Positions 61,801-64,000 of a DNA stretch of 64,000 bases are shown piece by piece. Position 1 is the first letter of the stretch, and each line of letters starts with the position of its first letter. The stretch is from Onchocerca lupi (lineage: Eukaryota > Nematoda > Chromadorea > Rhabditida > Onchocercidae). Position numbers and translations under genes: made by a program. The stretch covers positions 1 through 64,000 of the forward strand of contig JAOVVO010000024.1 in NCBI GenBank assembly GCA_028564675.1. Reading direction: 5' to 3'. The notes beneath the pieces were generated by a model. The model searched no databases. It saw only the letters and a program-made list of their open reading frames with translations, and was not told the DNA's origin.

Positions 61801-62519
61801 TGTATGTTTATTTGTATGTTTTGTTTGTTTCTTTTTTATTTTTCATTCTTTTTTTATTGGAAAGAAAAGGAAATTTGTTATGTTGAAACTCTTTTTTTTT
61901 TTTTTTTTTAATATTTGTTTCATTGTATGAACAATTATATTGTTACTATAGCAATTTTGACAATTATGTCGTGAATTCTTCTGAAATTTCTGCGGGATCT
62001 ACAACGAAGTTGTCAGTGTCAATATTTCTCATTTTTAGATTTTTTCAGACAGTGGGAGAAGCCGACACATCCTCTCTTTGTGTTACATACGGGAAATACC
62101 TTTTACCAAAAGTAGCAGTTCGTTCAAGAGCCTATAGTAGCAATCTTCGCACACCTTGTGTACTGTCTTCATTGCTCGATCATTGTGAGAATGCTGAATT
62201 GTTCGAAATCAGTAATCACGTTGTTCAAGAACTTTTGCTTGCAGTTGATTTAGGATCACAGGTATATTTTCTTCAAATTTTGAATCCTATCTGAATTTTT
62301 TTAAAAAAACATATTACACATATGTTTGAAATATGTCGATCCAATTGTGTTTCAGGAATGGCTAATTCTGATTCTCAAGGCTCTGCTTAGTTTTGGAATG
62401 GCTATTGGGAAATGGTTTCCTGATATCAGGCCTCAAGAAATTGAATACAGTGAGGATAATCCAGATAAGAAAGCTCCAAAACCTGGCTTTGTTGAATCTG
62501 TAAACAGTATTTTGAAGAG
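55891..62519 (+). CDS. TTI1: TTI1, TELO2-interacting protein 1 (3' end missing)
   Basis: Fifteen exons join in phase: 55891-56029, 56283-56461, 56907-57072, 57183-57276, 57492-57642, 58315-58479, 58947-59116, 59339-59492, 59945-60104, 60389-60459, 60750-60972, 61097-61200, 61460-61558, 62049-62261 and 62356-62519, about 750 residues. TTI1 is a HEAT-repeat scaffold of the TTT complex (TELO2-TTI1-TTI2), which matures PI3K-like kinases such as mTOR and ATM. Segments that line up with the animal protein include ITSFLPGICCRMTKLAC, ALKIFGCTVS, EDWKKN...YRVRLALLTLLYDIYRHC and ALLSFGMAIGKWFPD. The last exon ends in phase 2 and about 300 C-terminal residues are missing; they should lie beyond the retroelement and the window. 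Exon 9 ends at a GC donor (TTAG|GCAAGT). Exon 8 has an alternative acceptor in a different frame. The short exon 10 and its donor (TTA|GTTACT) are the weakest part. Confidence 0.88.
60105..60388 (+). other. GC-AG intron in TTI1
   Basis: The donor TTAG|GCAAGT matches the GC-intron consensus exactly. Phase 1 is required because the next exon, after CCTTACAG, reads GT GTA ATA GAC. The GT four bases further would give phase 2 and a frame with a stop in the next exon. Confidence 0.65.
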
Positions 62520-64000
62520 GTATGTCGTAAAACTTGGTCCAAGCTTTGCAAGGACTAAGGAAAATCTGATTCCATCGCGATGATTGATTCGAACTGAATT
62601 AGGTCAAAGAAGTAGTTAGCACCGATTAGTATGTCGGGTTTTTTCCAATATCCATCTCTGCTATCCAGTTCTTTCTGTACCATCGCCGGTAGATTGTTGT
62701 AGTTAGCCTTAATTATCCGTAGTTCATTTGTTTAGTGATCTACTGCATAGGCTTCAACGGTTATAATTCTAGGTTCGAGAGTCTTTATCTCGAATTTTAC
62801 TGTCGTGGAAGAATATGATTTCGAATTTTTATTCCCGAATGTGACGATCGTTATCATTTCTTCCTTTGTTCGTTCTAGCTTCAGTCGGTCTGCTAAGCCC
62901 TGTGATATGAAAGACATTTGCGCACCATTGTTGAAGAATGTCATAATCCTTTCGGTCGTTTCTGGCATGTTTGGCTTGGATACTGTGACTTCATTACATA
63001 AAAGCAGGACTTCTTTTTCGTCCGAGTCAATTTCTTGTGTTATTGGATTAGCTACGATGGCGTTTGATTGTTGCCCTTTTGATTCCTTGGTTTGCAAACC
63101 ATATTTGATGCAACACAATGCTGTATTATGCGGACTCTTGCAGTGGAAACACGATCGTTTCCTCAAGTTGCAATTTTCAGCTGTATGTCCCAGTTTTAAA
63201 CAGTTGAGACATGCCTTGATTTTTGCCAGATACTCCATACATTGTTTGAACGTAGAGTAATTCCGGCATTCATTGTCCCTGTCCTCGTTGCAGAATCCAC
63301 ATGGTCTTTTGCCTTTATTGGGTTTCTTCAGATCTGCGGTCGATTTAGGACCATTTGCCTCAGTTTTCTTCGTAATAGCTAAGGCTGATGTCTCTCGTAG
63401 AGATTTGTAAGGAGTTTTTGGTTTTCGTTCTGTTGAATCTCTTTCTTTGTTGGAGATTTGGTTTCTGGTCACTTCTTCATTTCGTTGGACCAATTCTGCC
63501 AGAAAAAGTTGGCGAGATTGTACCAACTATATTCTTTTTTCCTTTTTTGATTGATATACTCTATCTAGTATCCAACCTGGTAATTTATTTTCAGTAAGAA
63601 TTTCGATACTGGAATGCTCCAAGTTCTCGCCTGATGCTTCCAGTTGTCGAAGAACTCTTTCAACCGCTTCAATAGTTGCTTTCCATTCTCTATCGTTCCT
63701 TTTGATAGACTGAAGCTCGTTGTATAGAGACTTTTTGATTGTGTTTGGTTGGCCGAACTTCTCAGTCAGTACATTCCTTATGACGTCGTAATTTTCTGGG
63801 GCGATATCATAACCCCTAACGGCCATTAGAGCATCTCCTTTCAGACACGACATCAGGTAATTAAGCTTCTGGATATCGGGAATGTCTTGGAGATGTACCG
63901 CTGCACTAAAACTACTCCAGAATTCTCTCCAGAGTTTGGGGTCGCCACTTAATGTTGGTAGCGGCAGCTGCGGTAGGTTCACAGTCGCTCGAACTGCTCG
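62520..64000 (-). mobile_element. BEL/Pao-type LTR retroelement fragment
   Basis: This minus-strand block encodes, from right to left, a Gag-like domain, zinc knuckles, a retropepsin-like domain and the segment before reverse transcriptase. Traces of coding similarity (DILIGANYFFDLI near 62600 and LVLAKLGPSF near 62530, in a shifted frame) continue almost to 62520, the splice donor of TTI1. The right part runs off the window, so LTRs and integration sites are not visible. It lies antisense inside or at the end of TTI1. Confidence 0.85.
62575..64000 (-). pseudogene. BEL/Pao Gag-protease reading frame, interrupted
   Basis: The frame is open from the window edge (64000) to an amber TAG at about 63527-63529, resumes in the same frame and reaches a TAA near 62732, then continues once more to about 62600. 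The first part is the DUF1759-type Gag domain (LSGDPKLWREFWSSFSAAVH, LMSCLKGDALMAVRGY). The second holds zinc knuckles (CGFCNEDRDNEC; CLNCLKLGHTAENC; CFHCKSPHNTALC) followed by a retropepsin-like DUF1758 domain. Its active-site motif reads FNNGAQ instead of the usual DSGA, so the catalytic aspartate is absent. Two in-frame stops, a later frame change and this substitution indicate an inactive copy. These proteins normally form the particle and process the polyprotein during copying. Confidence 0.85.

Noticed and set aside
62805..63260. 151-codon plus-strand open frame over the retroelement
   Set aside because: It is the antisense shadow of the zinc-knuckle and protease region, which has clear family motifs on the minus strand.

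Overview
The window is strongly AT-rich eukaryotic DNA with many small exons, short introns with compact TTTCAG-type acceptors, and acceptor-like sites just upstream of several start codons, as expected for spliced-leader trans-splicing. Gene content (a ZP/cuticlin-type protein, a nematode-style nuclear receptor, a fkh-6-like forkhead gene, a BEL/Pao-type retroelement) points to a nematode, most likely a filarial or other spirurid worm. That placement is inference. All gene models were built by hand from splice sites, reading phase and protein motifs.

Layout. 1-2.8 kb: an (AAT)n tract, a hairpin and no clear gene. 2.8-4.4 kb (+): a short secreted protein with only the C-terminal half of a ZP domain. 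5.5-6.7 kb (-): part of an unrecognised gene. 7.8-11.0 kb (+): a five-exon forkhead gene. 11.8-14.6 kb (-): a small membrane-anchored coiled-coil protein. 17.8-22.7 kb (+): CNOT2/NOT2 of the CCR4-NOT complex, followed at 24.5-27.3 kb (+) by a second, diverged CNOT2 with the same downstream exon structure. 29.3-35.0 kb (-): a three-zinc-finger protein resembling AEBP2/Jing. 35-48.7 kb: a long stretch with no convincing gene. 48.7-53.5 kb (-): a nine-exon nuclear hormone receptor. 55.9-62.5 kb (+): TTI1, partner of TELO2 in the TTT complex, incomplete at its 3' end. 62.5-64.0 kb (-): a decayed BEL/Pao retroelement that begins at the last visible TTI1 splice donor.

The genes do not form one pathway. 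The most unusual item is the tandem CNOT2 pair: five consecutive exons keep reading phase, three of them keep exactly the same length, and the second copy has exchanged the usual N-terminal region for a short PEPEPN-type repeat. A GC-AG intron in the first copy corresponds to a GT-AG intron in the second. The AEBP2-like gene carries what looks like a decayed duplicate of its own first zinc-finger exon inside an intron, and the forkhead gene has a diverged direct repeat on both sides of its last exon.
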